From Marchantia polymorpha subsp. ruderalis (lineage: Eukaryota; Streptophyta; Marchantiopsida; Marchantiales; Marchantiaceae): a stretch of 64,000 nucleotides of DNA. The notes under the pieces are model-generated. The model was not told the DNA's origin, searched no databases, and saw nothing but the letters and a program-made list of their open reading frames with translations. Both the position numbers and the translations under genes were made by a program. How positions within the stretch are numbered: position 1 is the stretch's first letter; every line of letters begins with the position of its first letter. The stretch spans positions 27,902,501 to 27,966,500 of the forward strand of contig AP031352.1 in the NCBI GenBank assembly GCA_037833965.1, in the 5' to 3' direction. Shown in pieces: positions 1 through 10,149 of the stretch.

Positions 1-650
1 GTTGTTGGCTGGTAACACCAGCCTGCGCGCCTTCTGCTTCGGCCGGCTGTACGATTCGTACAACGGCCGCGGTCGAATGGGAGCAAAGGGTTCTTGATGC
101 TGCTCTTCTTCGGACTCCTCTCTCCATCGCCGCTTCCGCGGCGCTCGTGCTGTAGGAGTATTCCTCCCTTCGTCCCTACTCCTTGACGGAATAGAAGTCG
201 GTGACTCCTCTGCATCAGTGTCGACCTCATTCTCCCGCACATACCTCCCGGGATGGTCGACGGACAACGGCGGAAAACGCGCAAGCTCCGCCGCTGTCAA
301 ACAATTTTGCTGTCGATAAAAATTGATGAGGAAAGGAGAGAGATGGTTTAGAGTTCCCCCCTTCTCCTCAAAAGCGTGCTATCGCATCACCCTGTGCAGG
401 ATGCTCGCCCAGTGAATTGGAGTTCCCTCGATGATGCACTCCACAAAAGAGACCTGCCACAATGTGATGTAGCAGGCGTGGTGTGGCTGTAGTAATTGCA
501 GCAGCGCCGCGGACAAAGTCCGGCGGAATCGATCCTTGTAATCGCGGGTCTTGTACCCATTCTTGGTAGACTTCCCCTTCTTGAACAGCTCCACGAATTG
601 TGCCTCTTCCTGCTTGGTCACCTTGACGCTCTCACTATCGAAGAGGAGGT
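1..650 (-). pseudogene. gag-like ORF of an inverted gypsy copy, partial
   Basis: Read on the minus strand, an open frame runs from the end of the LTR-like repeat (about 650) to the window edge, broken by a single in-frame TAG at 376-378. The first part is lysine-rich and charged (KKGKSTKNGYKTRDYKDRF) and the part after the stop is rich in Arg, Glu and Pro, ending in a basic tail. Because it directly follows the inner end of an LTR-like sequence, it is best read as gag of a gypsy element running leftwards out of the window. No zinc knuckle is visible within the window. Assignment rests on position and composition, not on a recognised domain. Confidence 0.45.
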
Positions 651-1000
651 TGTCGTGCGAATACATATCGCCATACACTCTACATCGCTGACATGCTACT
701 CACATACACATACGCACACACATACACACATATAAGGCGCGAGAAAGTACACACTCAAACGTCACAACTGAAATAGACGGGAGATTCCCCACTGGAATTC
801 CCGTCGGTCAATTACCCTACTGGCAACAAACCGTCACCGTCACAAACATGAGTCAAGCCCAACCCACTCCACACTCGGAGAATCCAGGTCGACGCAAAAG
901 GGAAAGTCACTCTACGCTCCCAACGCTTCCAGGCTCGACTCGAAGAACTAACGTTCTTCGAGCCGTCCCCGACTCTATACACCTCGTGACCCGAACCCTC
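651..1000 (-). repeat. LTR-like repeat, inverted copy
   Basis: This 350-bp stretch is a near-identical reverse complement of 9071-9419. The end toward 651 reads ...TTCGCACGACA on the minus strand, and the same terminus occurs at 9006 and 9419, each time followed by unrelated sequence, as expected for the CA end of an LTR. It contains a microsatellite-like TGTGTATGTGTGTGCGTATG tract. Similarity stops at about position 1000, immediately before the methyltransferase reading frame, so the outer end is missing or recombined. Confidence 0.7.
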
Positions 1001-1005
1001 CGAGT

Positions 1006-1854
1006 TTGATGCCAGTGTTACGTCATCTCCAAGTGCAGCAGACACGTTCTCCAGCATACATTCTGGAGAACGTACCATTGTTGGGTGACACTCGAGCCCA
1101 GTTGATGGCGAGTGTCCATCAAGTCCGAGCATGGATTGGATCAGCAGTACTGTTGGATGCTGCGAGGGTTGGATCACGGGCGCATCGTGCACGTTTGTGG
1201 TGGACCAACCTTTTGCCGCGTGAGATATTGCGTCATGCCTATGATTCGGTGAAGCGTGATACTACACTCACCGTTGACAGTATCTTGGATGTTTCCCGGC
1301 ACTCTCAAGTAGTGAGAGTTGCTAACAGGTCACCTATGGCGTTGGTGAACCGCGTAGGTCAGCCTCGGATGGCTTTACCTACATTTGTCAGTTATCCGGC
1401 ATCACATGCATATCGTGATGGTGGACCTGGACTACTATGGGACAGGACCCTACATCAATTGGTGGAGCCCAACGCTGATGAGAGAGAGTGTGCGATGGGG
1501 TTTCTTACTGGTGTGACCGCGGCTTCTTCAATTTCAGAGGCGTCGCGTCGTCAGGTTTTGGGTCAGGCTATGGACCTTAACTGCTTGACGTGGATTGTGA
1601 GCTTGGGTTTGGCCGAGCAACGCCGTTTGCGCGCAGATTTGGTGGTTGTAACACCACTTATTAGCTCATTGCCTACCGGGGCGGTAGTAGCAATGGCTGG
1701 AGGCGACAGGCGAGATATTCGTTATCCTTGGAGTTTATGGGACGTGACGAAAGGACTTGCCAGAGTTGCAGCCCATGCAGTTGGAGAGGATTCTCACGTG
1801 GAGGTGGCTACGAAGGAGGGTACAGAGAACCCTTCTTTGCAGTGTGTAGCGTAG
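1006..1854 (+). pseudogene. DNMT3-like DNA cytosine-5 methyltransferase, C-terminal half, in gypsy element
   Basis: About 282 codons match the second half of a C5-cytosine methyltransferase. Visible are motif VI (ENVP, near residue 21), the motif VIII block AHRARLWWTNL (about residues 62-72), a motif IX-like segment ERECAMGF, and a motif X-like RRQVLGQAMDL. AHRAR followed by aromatic residues and N-L, and the R-R-x-x-L-G tail, resemble DNMT3-type enzymes more than DNMT1 or CMT. Motif I (SAM binding) and motif IV (catalytic PCQ) would lie upstream of 1006, where the sequence instead becomes inverted LTR, so this copy cannot be active. It ends at an in-frame TAG and the same frame continues into RT, suggesting one polyprotein in the intact element. 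DNMT3-like subtype is my inference from motifs. Confidence 0.72.
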
Positions 1855-2694
1855 CAACCATTGACAGTGTCGCCTCCCTCTAGTGTGCCTATGGAGGAGG
1901 AATGGGAGCCATTGATTGGTTCCCAGATCACAGGAGGAGAGAGGCGACGATTGACACAATTCCTACGAGACTATAGGAGTTGTTTTGCTTTCAGTATGAA
2001 GGAGTTGGATGCGTTGATTGGACCCGGTATACGGATAGAATTGGCTAGTGATACGCCAATCTTCCGTCGTCCTTATCGATACAGTGAGATGGAGAGAGAT
2101 TTGATTCGGAGTAGGACGTTGGACCTACTGGAGGCTGGACTAGTGGAGTTATCGCATGGTGAGTATGCGTCAGCCACTGTCATGCCGGTGAAGAAGGATG
2201 TACATGGCAACTACACGGATAGGCGCATGTGTGGAGACTACCGTCCTATCAATCGGCAGACGAAGTCCGATAAGTATGCCATGCCTACACCTGAGGAGAT
2301 CTTCAATGTGGTGGGACATGCGAGGATTTTTAGTACTTTGGATCTTCGGGCAGGATACCATCAGTTGCCAATTCGGGAGGAGGACAAAACCAAGACAGCG
2401 TTTTGGGGCGTCAACTCCCACGGCAAGGATTGTTTGTATCAGTGGCGATTCTTACCCTTTGGGTTGAAGAATGCACCTGCCGAGTTTCAGAGGGTTATGG
2501 ACAGAATCCTGGCGGGGCTGGATTTTGTCAGATGTTACATTGATGATATCTTGGTGTTTAGTGACACTGTGGAGCAACACCAGATACACTTGCAGATTGT
2601 GTTTGAGCGATTGAGGGCTCATGGTTTGAGGTTACATCTGGGGAAGTGTAAGTTCTTCCAGGAGAAGGTTGAGTACTTGGGTCATGTGATATAA
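1855..2694 (+). pseudogene. gypsy reverse transcriptase
   Basis: The frame encodes a typical Ty3/gypsy reverse transcriptase. Visible blocks are MPVKKDVHGNYTDRRMCGDY, FSTLDLRAGYHQLPI, FLPFGLKNAPAEFQRVMD, the catalytic YIDDILVFS, and LGKCKFFQEKVEYLGHVI. RT copies element RNA into cDNA in the cytoplasmic particle. It opens in frame directly after the TAG that closes the methyltransferase fragment and is closed by a TAA at 2692-2694, after which the same frame continues with the RT connection region. Both stops look like single-base decay. The aspartates of the active site are intact. Confidence 0.93.
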
Positions 2695-3581
2695 CCAGGT
2701 GGTTTAGGAGTTCAGCAAGCAAAGGTGGAGGCTATTGCACGCATCCCTCGTCCCACGGATGTGAGTAGAGTTCGTGCATTTATGGGTTTAGCGAACTACT
2801 ACCGGAGGTATGTGAAGGGGTTCAGTGCTATAGCCAAGCCTTTGAACCAGTTGCTGAAGTCAGATCAGGAGTGGCAATGGGGAGATGAGCAGGAGAGAGC
2901 TTTTGTTGAGCTCAAGGCCAGGTTGGTGGCCGCTCCCATCTTGAGGAGACCTATCAGAGGTCGTTCATACCAATTGCACACTGATTGGAGTATGTTGGGA
3001 CTTGGAGCGGTGTTGACGCAGCGTGATGATGAGGGCAAGGAGTTTGTGGTTGCGTACGCTAGTCGTTCGAACAATGCAGCGGAGTCGCGGTATAGTTCTT
3101 ACGAGAGAGAGTGCTTGGCAGCGGTGTGGACTGTGGCGCACTTCAGGTGTTACTTGTTTGGTACGCAGTTCACCCTTGTTACTGATCATCAACCGCTCAA
3201 GTGGTTGATGGAGTCCGACAAGCTTACAGGGAAGCTTGCACGGTGGGCTCTCATCTTACAGGAGTATGACTTTCAGGTGGTGCATAGACCTGGAGTTGCG
3301 AACCTAGATGCCGATGGTTTGAGTCGAAACCCATGCATTAGCCAGCAGGATGACACTGGAGCTAGATGGCATGGTGAGGTTGACGAGGAGATGGTGCCTG
3401 GTTGGCATGCATCTGCCTTCATGTGTTGGTTACGTGGGAACTCCAGCAGAGAGTATCATTTGACATCTTACTCTAGTCAGAGAGTAGATGGTCGATCTCC
3501 AGATCCTGAGGTTGAGGATGGTGGTGTGGATCAGCGTGATGTACACGATGATGCATTGGTGTTGGAGTTCCTACGGACCAA
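2695..3581 (+). pseudogene. gypsy RT connection and RNase H domain
   Basis: In frame with the RT, this part starts with the connection region (VRAFMGLANYYRRYVKGFS) and continues into an RNase H domain: HTDWSMLGLGAVLTQ, ASRSNNAAESRYSSYEREC with the catalytic glutamate, and VTDHQPLKWL with the third acidic residue. The domain end is marked by VVHRPGVANLDADGLSR, the usual gypsy RNase H terminus. RNase H removes RNA from the RNA:DNA hybrid. The frame is interrupted at 3581 by solo LTR-A1 and resumes in frame at 5444. Beyond RNase H the spacer (about 3330-3580) has no recognised domain. Confidence 0.9.
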
Positions 3582-5438
3582 TGTGAGCCGAACCTTCCAC
3601 CCTTCAGCGTTTGTAGTCCAGGTGGGGGTTCGAGCTCCCATAATCTAACTTCGCTGATCACAAGCCATGTACTCACAGTGTATCCAAGACAACGAGATCA
3701 TGAACACTTGCTCTTTCACAGACAAATTATCCAAAACTGAAAATAATAGCTTGCTTTCTGCGATTTTAACAAGAGCATCAGACAAGCTCTTTGTTACATA
3801 AAGATCTAACCCAACTCTGGGTGACTTCCTCAACACTACAGCCGCTGTGGGCTTTCCTAGATCCCAGTCCCACTCCCAATTCCTACTCAGATTTCAGTAT
3901 CGATTTCTCAGCTTTCACCTTTAGACCCCACCAGATTCCTCTCTTGGATTCAACTCTCCCTTTCCAGTTTCCCATTCAGATCCCGACTGTCAGAGTTCAG
4001 TCTCAGATTTCACTTCACTCTTAGCTCCCATTCTCAGATCTTCCACTATGATTTCAGCTCCCACTCACAGATTTTACACTTCAATCTCAGATCCCACTTC
4101 AACTTCACTCTCAGATACGACTCTCCACCCACGAGAGTCTGCTTTCTCCTACTTCGAACTCTCCACACTCTGGTACACCACAAGCTCTCGCACACTGGTA
4201 CACTACAAGCTCTCCGTTACCAGGCCGAACTCCCCACTTCCAAGTCCAAGGCCGAGACACCCACAGCCCGCCTGAAATGCAACACTCGCAATGATGGGTA
4301 GTAGCCTACTCCCCTTGCGCGACTACATGCACCGCCGCCACCGCACCTGCACATTCTACATTCCTGACCACCCGATCTCCGCCCGAGGGAATCTTCTTCC
4401 GCGCACCGCCGAAGGCATCCACCCGCCGAAGACGCACGACCACACCTTTGCTTATCCATAACAGTCACTCCCGACATCCATAACTCACAGATCCTAGCTC
4501 CGTTTCACAAGTTCGTGGGCTCGTTGGAACGAGCAGGTTGAGCTCTTTCCAACGAGACCCTAACTGGGTCAAACCGTTATGAATTGAGAAAGTTATGCCT
4601 GTTTTACCCTTCGCCGAAGGCACACCGCCGAAGGCCTGTTACCTGTTATCGCCGAAGGCGCCGGCACGATGTTCGCCGGTTCAATGTCTTCCGGTTCGAT
4701 GTTGTCCTACCCTATCCGCCGCTTTCGACGCTCATAACTCAGTGACGCCTTATCCGTTTGAAGAGTTCTTGGTCTCGTTGGAACGAACGTCGCGAGCTCT
4801 TTTCAACAAGACCCTAATCAAATCAAACCGTTAACAAATGAAAAAGATATGCCGAGTTTACTGTTTCGCCGATGGCCCTTGCACGATGTTCACCGGCTCG
4901 GAGTTCGCCGAAGGCCTGCTCGCAGTTGTCGCGAAGTCCTCCGAAGCCGGAGATGTTCGCAGCCGGAGACGTCCGGAGCCGAAGACGTTCGCAGCCGGAG
5001 ACGTCCGGAGCTGAAGACGTCCGGAGCCTAAGGTGTTCGCAGCCGGGCTTGCCTCAACCCTTCCCATCAGTAACTTCCGACACTCACAACTCAATGATTC
5101 CTCATTCGTTTGAAGAGTTATTGGTCTCGTTGGAACGAGCGTTGCGAGCTCTTTCCAAGGAGACACTAACTGAGTCAAGGCGTCACACATTGAAAACGTT
5201 ATGAGGGTTTCACTGTTTCGCCGAAGGCCTTTCCCCGAAGGAACTTCACCGAAGGCTCTTCGCCGGAGACCCTGCCCTGAAAGCCCCGTTCCGGACCTTT
5301 GCCTACTAGCTATTACACCAACTCCTAATCTTACCAAAACTTCCAGAAAACTCCGAGCATAATTTTGCAAGAGCTTAAATCTAAAACTTTAACTCTCACA
5401 AGGTTAAAAAGACATGTGAGCACAGTTTTGTGCTCACA
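3582..5438 (+). mobile_element. solo LTR, family A (copy A1), inserted in gypsy pol
   Basis: A 1,857-bp unit starts TGTGAGCC and ends GCTCACA, so it has the TG...CA ends of an LTR with 7-bp terminal inverted repeats. It is flanked by ACCAA (3577-3581) and ACCAG (5439-5443), a 5-bp target duplication with one difference. Removing it restores the host pol frame. Inside are a CT-rich half with short tandem TCAGATCCCACTCACAGATT-type repeats (about 4020-4110) and a second half with three copies of a roughly 250-300-bp module carrying an inverted repeat around CTCGTTGGAA / TTCCAACGAG, plus many CGCCGAAGGC palindromes. No ORF with a recognisable product is present. Confidence 0.88.
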
Positions 5439-5443
5439 ACCAG

Positions 5444-6128
5444 CATGGTGCCAGGCATAGTGGGTGCCAAGGAGCGAGATCGTGTTCTCCAACGGGCCAA
5501 GAGGTACCGATTGGAGGGATCACATGTTCTCCGAGTATGGGAGGACGGTAAGGTACGAGTAGTACCACATCTAGCCCAGAGAGCACGCATTGTGAGGCAT
5601 GCTCATGAGGAGTTGGGACATTTTGGAGTGAAGCGTACATACAGCTTACTCCTTGGTCAGTATTGGTGGCGTGGTATGCATACTCAGGTACAGCAGTTGG
5701 TATCACGTTGCATGGTTTGTGATCGAGTGAGGGCATCATTCAATGCCCCGACACAAGTGTTACATCCATTACCCATCATGGGGTTGGGTTACCGTTGGAG
5801 TTTGGACTTTGCTGGACCACTACCTTTGACTGTACGACATCATCGGTATGTGTTGGTGATGGTGGAGCATTTCTCCAAGTGGATTGAGTTGGTGGCATTA
5901 CCTGACAAGGCAAGTGAGGGAGTAGCGTATGCTTTTCTTGACAGAGTGCTTAGTCACTATGGTGCACCAGCTGAGGTGTTGACCGATCAGGGAATGGAGT
6001 TTCAGGGTGAGTTTCAGGTCTTGTGCGACAAGGCACTGATTGATCATCGGACCACGTCGCGAGATCATCCAGAGGCGGATGGTTTAGCTGAACGTGTTGT
6101 ACAGACGGTGAAGAGGGCGTTGCGCAAG
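5444..6128 (+). pseudogene. gypsy integrase, N-terminal zinc-binding and catalytic core
   Basis: The host element resumes after LTR-A1. An HHCC zinc-binding region is visible (HAHEELGHFGVKRT followed by CMVC), then the catalytic core with D in SLDFAGPLP, D in VLTDQGMEF and E in HPEADGLAERVVQT, the D,D-35-E pattern. Integrase inserts the cDNA into chromosomal DNA. The frame is then cut by solo LTR-A2 at 6128, and codons resume in register at 8003 (RALRK followed by YGLQNG). The core residues are intact in this copy. Confidence 0.9.
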
Positions 6129-7997
6129 TGTGAGCCAAACCTTCCCACCCTTCAGCGTTTGTAGTCCGGGTGGGGGTTCGAACTCCCATAATCTAACTTC
6201 TCTGATTGCAAGCCATGTGCTCAAAGTGTATCCAAGACAACGAGATCATAAACACTTGCTCGTTCACAGACAATTTATCCAGAACGGAAAATGATAACTT
6301 GCTGTCTGCTGTCTCCACAAGGGCAGCAGACAAACTCTTTGTTACATAAAGATCTAACTCAACTCTGGGTGACTTTTTCAACACCACAGCCGCTGTGGTC
6401 TATCCTAGATCCCAGTCCCACTCCCAATTCCTACTCAGACCTCAGTGTCGATTTCTCAGCTTCCACCTTCAGACCCCACCAGATTCCTCTCTCAGATTCA
6501 ACTTTGCCTTTTCAGTGTCAAATTCAGATTCTGACTGTCAGATCTCAGTCTCGGATTTCACTTCACTCTCAGCTCCCATTCTCAGATCTTCCACTCTGAT
6601 CTCAGATCCCACTCACAGATGTTACACTTCAATCTCAGATCCCATTCAAATTTCACTCTCTAATACGACTCTCCATCCACGAGAGTTTGCTTCCTCCTAC
6701 TTCGAACTCTCCACACTCCCCTCCTAATTCTCACCACTTCCGTCTCCACACACGCACACCACCAGCTCTCCGTTCCCAGGCCGAACTCCCCACTTCGAAG
6801 TTCAAAGCCGAGACACACACAGCCCGCGTGAAAATGCAACACTCGCAATGATGGGTAGCTGCCTACTCCCCTTGCGCGACTACATGCACCGTCGTCTTGC
6901 CTCCCCCACTTGACTTCAAGCCGCCGCCGCTGCCACACCTGCACATTCTACATTCTTGACCACCCGATCACCGCCGGAGGGAATCCTCTTCCGCGCACCG
7001 CCGAAGGCATCCACCCGCCAAAGACGCACGACCACACCTTTGCTTATCCATAACAGTCACTCCCGACACCCATAACTCACAGATCCTAGCTCCGTTTCAC
7101 AAGTTTGTGGGCTCGTTGGAACGACCAGGTCGAGCTCTTTCCAACGAGACCCTAACTGGGTCAAACCGTTATGAATTGAGAAAGTTATGCCTGTTTTACC
7201 CTTCGCCGAAGGCACACCGCCGAAGGCCTGTTACCTGTTATCGCCGAAGGCGCCGGCACGATGTTCGCCGGTTTGATGTCTTCCGGTTCGATGTTGTCCT
7301 ACCCTATCCGCCGCTTTCGACGCTCATAACTCAGTGACGCCTTATCCGTTTGAAGAGTTCTTGGTCTCGTTGGAACGAGCGTCGCGAGTTCTTTCCAACA
7401 AGACCCTAATCAAATCAAACCGTTAACAAATGAAAAAGATATGCCGAGTTTACTGTTTCGCCGATGGCCCTTGCACGATGTTCACCGGCTCGGAGTTCGC
7501 CGACCCCGAGTTCGCCGAAGGCCTGCTCGCAGTTGTCGCGAAGTCGTCCGAAGCCGGAGATGTTCGCAGCCGGAGACGTTCGCAGCCGGAGACGTTCGCA
7601 GCCGGACTTGCCTCAACCCTTCCCATCAATAACTTCCGACACTCACAACTCAGTGATTCCTCATCTGTTTGAAGAGTTCTTGGTTTCGTTGGAACGAGCG
7701 TTGCGAGCTCTTTCCAAGGAGACACTAACTGAGTCAAGGAGTCACACATTGAAAACGTTATGAGGGTTTCACTGTTTCGCCGAAGGCCTTTCCCCGAAGG
7801 AACTTCACCGAAGGCTCTTCGCCGGAGACCCTGCCCTGAAAGCCCCGTTCCGGACCTTTGCCTACTAGCTATTACACCAACTCCTAATCTTACCAAAACT
7901 TCCAGAAAACTCCGAGCATAATTTTGCAAGAGCTTAAATCTAAAACTTTAACTCTCACAAGGTTAAAAAGACATGTGAGCACAATTTTGTGCTCACA
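6129..7997 (+). mobile_element. solo LTR, family A (copy A2), inserted in gypsy integrase
   Basis: This 1,869-bp unit is highly similar to 3582-5438 along its whole length, with the same TGTGAGCC start and GCTCACA end. It is flanked by a perfect 5-bp target duplication GCAAG (6124-6128 and 7998-8002). The perfect duplication against the one-mismatch duplication of A1 fits a somewhat younger insertion, though a single base is weak evidence. Both copies sit in the same host element in the same orientation 690 bp apart, so each arose by a full insertion followed by LTR-LTR recombination, or by gene conversion between them. Confidence 0.9.
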
Positions 7998-8002
7998 GCA
8001 AG

Positions 8003-8719
8003 TATGGCCTGCAGAATGGTCATCTTGGGGACTGGGATATCCAGTTACCGTGGTTGGCCATGGGATATCGGTTCAGTCGGCAGGCATCCTTGGCTTCCTT
8101 CTCACCATATTTTCTATTGTACGGCCGAGATCCAGACTTGCCAACATCGATTCGTCGTGAGTCTAGCGAGGTGGTGAACCTTGATGACCCGAATATGTGG
8201 GTGAGAGTATGTTCTCAACATGCAGAGCTCTTTCGGAAAGTTATGCCTGCAGCGTTTGAGAATCTTGCGATTGCTCAATATAGAGATACGTTGCGGTATG
8301 CAACCATTCGGGGAGGAGGTTATCGACCATCAATTCGTAGATTCCATGTGGGAGACTACGTCTATCTACAGCAGACTGCACCGACGACATTGGATGTGAC
8401 GGCGGGACGCACCATCTTGCGGGTGCGGGAGGTGTTACCTTCTGGAGTTCTCCTGTTGGAGGGTCGTGACGGCGTTGTTTGGAAGGATCATGTGCGCAAT
8501 TGTGCGCCATGCCACCTCCCAAACGTAGATGGCACTATGGACCCAAGCTTAGCGATAGTACGTGCTGGCTTGAGGTGCATGCTGTGTGGGTCGGCTGGTC
8601 AGGCGGCCCGTATGTTGGTGTGTGATAGGTGTTCTAGGGGATGGCACATGTTGTGCCTGACTCCGCCTATCGATGTTATTCCGGCTGGACGATGGGTTTG
8701 TCCTCGATGTACTTCATAG
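8003..8719 (+). pseudogene. gypsy integrase C-terminal region fused to a PHD finger
   Basis: The integrase frame continues with LASFSPYFLLYGRDPDLP and a C-terminal beta-rich region (FHVGDYVYLQQ, then VREVLPSGVLLLEGRDG). About 30 residues later comes a PHD zinc finger (roughly 8573-8716): CMLC, then CDRC, H in GWHMLC, and CPRC, the C4HC3 spacing with the conserved W two residues before the last Cys pair. PHD fingers commonly read histone H3 tails; here the finger replaces the chromodomain of chromoviral integrases and may steer integration (inference). This segment itself has no stops and ends at TAG, 8717-8719. Confidence 0.87.
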
Positions 8720-8889
8720 GGGTAGATGACTTGATCTTCACATGTTATGAATTGCAGATAGGCGACTAACGATGGAGCGACATAGCACCCGGCCTACTGG
8801 TTCGCGCACCCACGAAGGTGTATAGCATGTAGTTGTAGATAGGGCTACCTGGGAGTCAGAGGGACCTGACCGCCAGCTAGGGGTGCGAG
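8720..8889 (+). other. element 3' untranslated stretch
   Basis: About 170 bp between the PHD stop codon and the first LTR-like copy. No ORF or repeat is recognised. It probably holds the polypurine tract, but I cannot place it with confidence. Confidence 0.4.
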
Positions 8890-9006
8890 TTGTGACGTTT
8901 GAGTGTGTACTCTCTCGCGCCTTATATGTGTGTATGTGTGTGCGTATGTGTATGTGAGTAGCATGTCAGCGATGTAGAGTGTATGGCGATATATATTCGC
9001 ACGACA
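8890..9006 (+). repeat. LTR-like direct repeat, first copy (partial)
   Basis: This 117-bp stretch repeats at 9303-9419 with few differences, including the TGTGTATGTGTGTGCGTATG tract and the ...TTCGCACGACA terminus. It is the inner part of the 350-bp unit at 9071-9419, so the element's 3' end carries a partial tandem duplication of LTR sequence. Confidence 0.7.
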
Positions 9007-9070
9007 GCTGTAATGTAGTTACGAGTCGGCTCACGAAGTTTAGACACTTACTATATTTGGCCGTGAAGTT

Positions 9071-9419
9071 AGGGTTCGGGTCACGAGGGGTATACAGTCG
9101 GGGACGGCTCGAAGAACGTTAGTTCTTCGAGTCGAGCCTGGAAGCGTCGGGAGCCTAGAGCGACTTTCCCTTTTGCGTCGACCTGGATTCTCCGAGTGTG
9201 GAGTGGGTTGGGCTTGACTCATGTTTGTGACGGTGACGGTTTGTTGCCAATAGGGTAATTGACTGACGGGAATTCCAGTGGGGAATTTCCCGTCTATTTC
9301 AGTTGTGACGTTTGAGTGTGTACTCTCTCGCGCCTTTTATGTGTGTATGTGTGTGCGTATGTGTATGTGAGTAGCATGTCAGCGATGTAGAGTGTATGGC
9401 GATATATATTCGCACGACA
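9071..9419 (+). repeat. LTR-like repeat of the methyltransferase gypsy element
   Basis: Reverse complement of 651-1000 over its full length, ending ...CGCACGACA. It includes a short palindrome CTCGAAGAACGTTAGTTCTTCGAG near 9109-9132. The start of the LTR cannot be fixed: upstream sequence 9007-9070 has no second copy in the window. Confidence 0.65.
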
Positions 9420-10149
9420 CCGCCCGCTCGCTCATTCTAATTCCGCTCCGCTCGAGCTCCTTTCTTCCTCGGCAAACTCTAATCGCCCTCAATTCCAAAT
9501 CACGCGCACTCACTTCTCCCTCAATCACCAAGAAATCCTCTGCGCGGCGATGTCGAGAATGCTTAGCAGCCAGCAGATGGACGCGCGCAGCTCGCACTAG
9601 AGAATGGAATCGCGAATTCAAGAATGGGACGCTCTCCGCCTCCCGGTCGAAGGTCATGGTCGGCTCTTGCTCGTGGAGGACGACTCAATTGATGGCCGCG
9701 CCGGCTCTACGCTGAAACGGTCTCCGCTCTCACGCGCGGCTTCACGCTCCGCCGTCGCCGATTAAACTCTCACGCTCGAATTGGCGAATTTGAACTCCGC
9801 GAGCGTACTACGCCGCGGACATGGGTGCGCAGCGCCGAAGGCGGATTTTCCGCCTTGCGCGGTACACTCGTTCGTACCGCTCCTCAGCCAATCCTCTTCT
9901 GCCTCGGCGCGTGTGTCCGCATGTCGGACAAAAGTTCAACTCCCGCCTGCGCGCAGGCGGACTCCTCGGCGGATTCTCCGCCGGCGCGGAACTTCACCCG
10001 CCTGTGCACAGGCGAATTCCGTCCGCGTCGATGCGCTGGCGCGGAAGGCGTTGACCGCGGTCAACCAACTCCGTCCAGACTATCCGTTCCTTGTCTCTCC
10101 GTCGGCGCTTTCGCCGCCGCAACTCCGTCCGTCCAAGAGCGCATCCATC
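9420..10149. other. GC-rich spacer without recognised gene
   Basis: CT- and CG-rich sequence with several overlapping open frames in different phases but no recognisable protein. Its CGCCGAAGGCGG and CGCCTGCGCGCAGGCGG palindromes link it to repeat C, which begins near 10,150, so it is likely repeat-derived. Confidence 0.5.

Larger units (their letters stand above)
1001..9419 (+). mobile_element. Ty3/gypsy retrotransposon with methyltransferase and PHD domains, nested and decayed
   Basis: Domain order on the plus strand is cytosine methyltransferase fragment, reverse transcriptase, RNase H, integrase (HHCC and DDE), integrase C-terminal region, PHD finger, then LTR-like sequence. RT before integrase defines the Ty3/gypsy order. 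All pol segments share one reading frame once two solo LTR insertions (3582-5438 and 6129-7997) are set aside. In-frame stops at 1852-1854 (TAG) and 2692-2694 (TAA) make the copy inactive. The 5' LTR, gag and the first half of the methyltransferase are missing; an inverted LTR plus gag-like ORF of the same family abuts it on the left. Confidence 0.85.

Noticed and set aside
3582-7997. Repeated blocks that could be mistaken for a CRISPR-like or satellite array
   Set aside because: The units are parts of two solo LTRs with target duplications; spacing is irregular and there is no set of unique spacers.
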